Part shown: piece after piece, positions 6,487-7,287 of the stretch
How positions within the stretch are numbered: the first letter of the stretch is position 1
Layout of the letters: each line of letters begins with the position of its first letter
NCBI GenBank assembly: GCA_026390045.1
Contig: JAPLGR010000692.1
Coordinates: 1 to 7,287, forward strand
Reading direction: 5' to 3'
DNA length: 7,287 nt
From: Chloroflexota bacterium
GTDB lineage: Bacteria > Chloroflexota > Anaerolineae > Anaerolineales > E44-bin32
The notes under the pieces: generated by a model
The model's database searches: none
What the model was told of the DNA's origin: nothing
Seen by the model: only the letters and a program-made list of their open reading frames with translations
Made by a program: the position numbers and the translations under genes

Positions 6487-7287
6487 CTACGCGTGTTTCT
6501 TGAGCAATGTACCGTATAGGCTCAGGACCTGATCGGCGACCAGGGGCCACGCATAGCTGCGTGCGTACTCCGCCGCCTGCCGCCCAAGACGAGTGCGCAA
6601 GACCTCGTCCTCGAGCAGCCTCCGCAGCCGGTCCGCCAAAGCCTGGGCATCACCCGCCGGGACATGGAAGCCGGTCTCGTTGTCGCGCACAAGGAACGCC
6701 AGTCCGCCCGTCTCGGAGGCAACCACCGGCCGGCCGCAAGCCATTGCCTCGAGCGCCACGAGGCCAAAGGATTCGTAGTGCGATGGGACAACCACAGCGA
6801 TGGCCGCGGAGTAGTAGTACTGCAGCGTATCCTGATCCCGCCTACCCAGGAAGGTCACAATGTCATCGATCCCGAGCTTCGCGCGCAGGGTCTTCAGCCG
6901 TGACATCTCCTCGCTCATTCGCTCGGGATCGGCCTCCGGATCGCCCCCGATGACGGCCACACACAGCGGGTGCCGCGCCAGAACCCCTTGCTGCGAGAGC
7001 AGCGCAATCGCCTCCAGGAGTGTGTCGATGCCCTTCAAGCGTTCGATCCGGCCGACGAACAGCAGCATGTTCTTCGGATCCTCTGCGAGCGCCTTCAGGT
7101 GCTCCATCACAGGCCCTCCTACGAGCATTCCCGACGTTGACAGTATAACCGCAGGTTTCTCGGTCCAGCACTTTTCGCGCTCTGCCTGCGATGCTATGCG
7201 CTTGAAAATCTTGCTGAGGAACGGGTCCTCGTTGTTGAATATCTTGCGCTGAATCGTGTGCGACATGTACTCCGGATACGCTGTGAA
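6487..7287 (-). CDS. chimeric partial reading frame: beta-CASP ribonuclease fragment joined to glycosyltransferase family 4 C-terminal half
   Basis: The frame is open to the window edge, so its 5' end is missing; the ATG at 7266 is only an internal methionine (FTAYPEY precedes it in frame). Counting from that Met, residues 1-72 are nuclease-like (see the separate entry). From about 68 to 259 it is the donor-sugar half of a GT-B retaining glycosyltransferase: FVGRIERLKG with Arg73 and Lys78 for the donor phosphates, VIGGDP (105-110), VTFLGRR (137-143), then PSHYESFGLVALEAMACG with the Glu165/Glu173 pair seven apart, and TGGLAFLV. The best match in style is the MshA-like/sucrose-phosphate-synthase-like group. 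The acceptor-binding N-terminal half, about 190 residues, is absent, so this product should not be a working transferase. The frame ends with TAG at 6489. The glycosyltransferase call is firm; whether the joined gene exists in a cell is doubtful. Confidence 0.85.
   Translation of the reverse strand, partial: FTAYPEYMSHTIQRKIFNNEDPFLSKIFKRIASQAEREKCWTEKPAVILSTSGMLVGGPVMEHLKALAEDPKNMLLFVGRIERLKGIDTLLEAIALLSQQGVLARHPLCVAVIGGDPEADPERMSEEMSRLKTLRAKLGIDDIVTFLGRRDQDTLQYYYSAAIAVVVPSHYESFGLVALEAMACGRPVVASETGGLAFLVRDNETGFHVPAGDAQALADRLRRLLEDEVLRTRLGRQAAEYARSYAWPLVADQVLSLYGTLLKKHA
7057..7287 (-). other. fragment of an aCPSF1/FttA-type beta-CASP ribonuclease
   Basis: The translated segment runs from FTAYPEYM at the edge through NPFLS-like NEDPFLSKIFKRIAS to KPAVILSTSGMLVGGPV and AEDPKNMLLFVG. 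This order is characteristic of the archaeal aCPSF1/FttA proteins, which cleave RNA 3' ends in transcription termination; these normally continue with a GYQAEGTLGRR-like stretch and then the histidine motifs of the active site. Here the match stops at FVG, so those motifs are missing. GC is about 52% over 7141-7287 by hand count. Family assignment is from memory of the motifs and is moderately sure. Confidence 0.7.

Overview
The window looks like a GC-rich bacterial chromosome or metagenome contig. Most stretches I counted by hand are about 68-73% GC. The gene content would fit an uncultured soil or sediment bacterium; a Chloroflexota (Anaerolineae-like) origin is my best guess, from general resemblance of the G1P dehydrogenase-like protein, the MFS protein and the glycosyltransferase, but the sequence does not prove it. 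There is no rRNA gene, CRISPR array, transposase or integrase.

Left part, plus strand: a tRNA-Arg(TCG) gene has a consensus sigma70-type promoter and is followed by a GC-rich hairpin. Next is a GufA-like ZIP metal transporter that stops after the sixth membrane helix, so it lacks the last two helices of the fold. It converges, 44 bases apart, on a long minus-strand gene block.

Middle, minus strand, read right to left from 5477 to 990: an MFS transporter; then a protein joining a DhnA/FbaB-type class I aldolase to a NagD/AraL-type HAD phosphatase; then, after a single base, an AraM/EgsA-type sn-glycerol-1-phosphate dehydrogenase homologue. The short gaps (47 bases and 1 base) suggest one operon. 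Bacillus subtilis has an AraL-type phosphatase beside AraM in its arabinose operon, so the phosphatase plus G1P dehydrogenase pairing has precedent. The aldolase fused to the phosphatase is the unusual part. A reasonable inference is a small triose/ketose-phosphate module: an aldolase yielding or using DHAP, a DHAP/G1P oxidoreductase, a phosphatase and a transporter. The substrates are unknown.

Right part, minus strand: a two-helix membrane-anchored DUF218 (YdcF/ElyC/SanA-like) protein and, open at the window edge, a reading frame that is clearly a chimera. Its first part matches the interior of an archaeal-type aCPSF1/FttA beta-CASP ribonuclease. Its second part is the C-terminal half of a GT-B family 4 glycosyltransferase. 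The switch falls at an LLFVG stretch both families share, and the nuclease side has clearly lower GC. This is either an illegitimate recombination or, quite plausibly, an assembly chimera, and it should be resolved before anything is concluded from the right edge.
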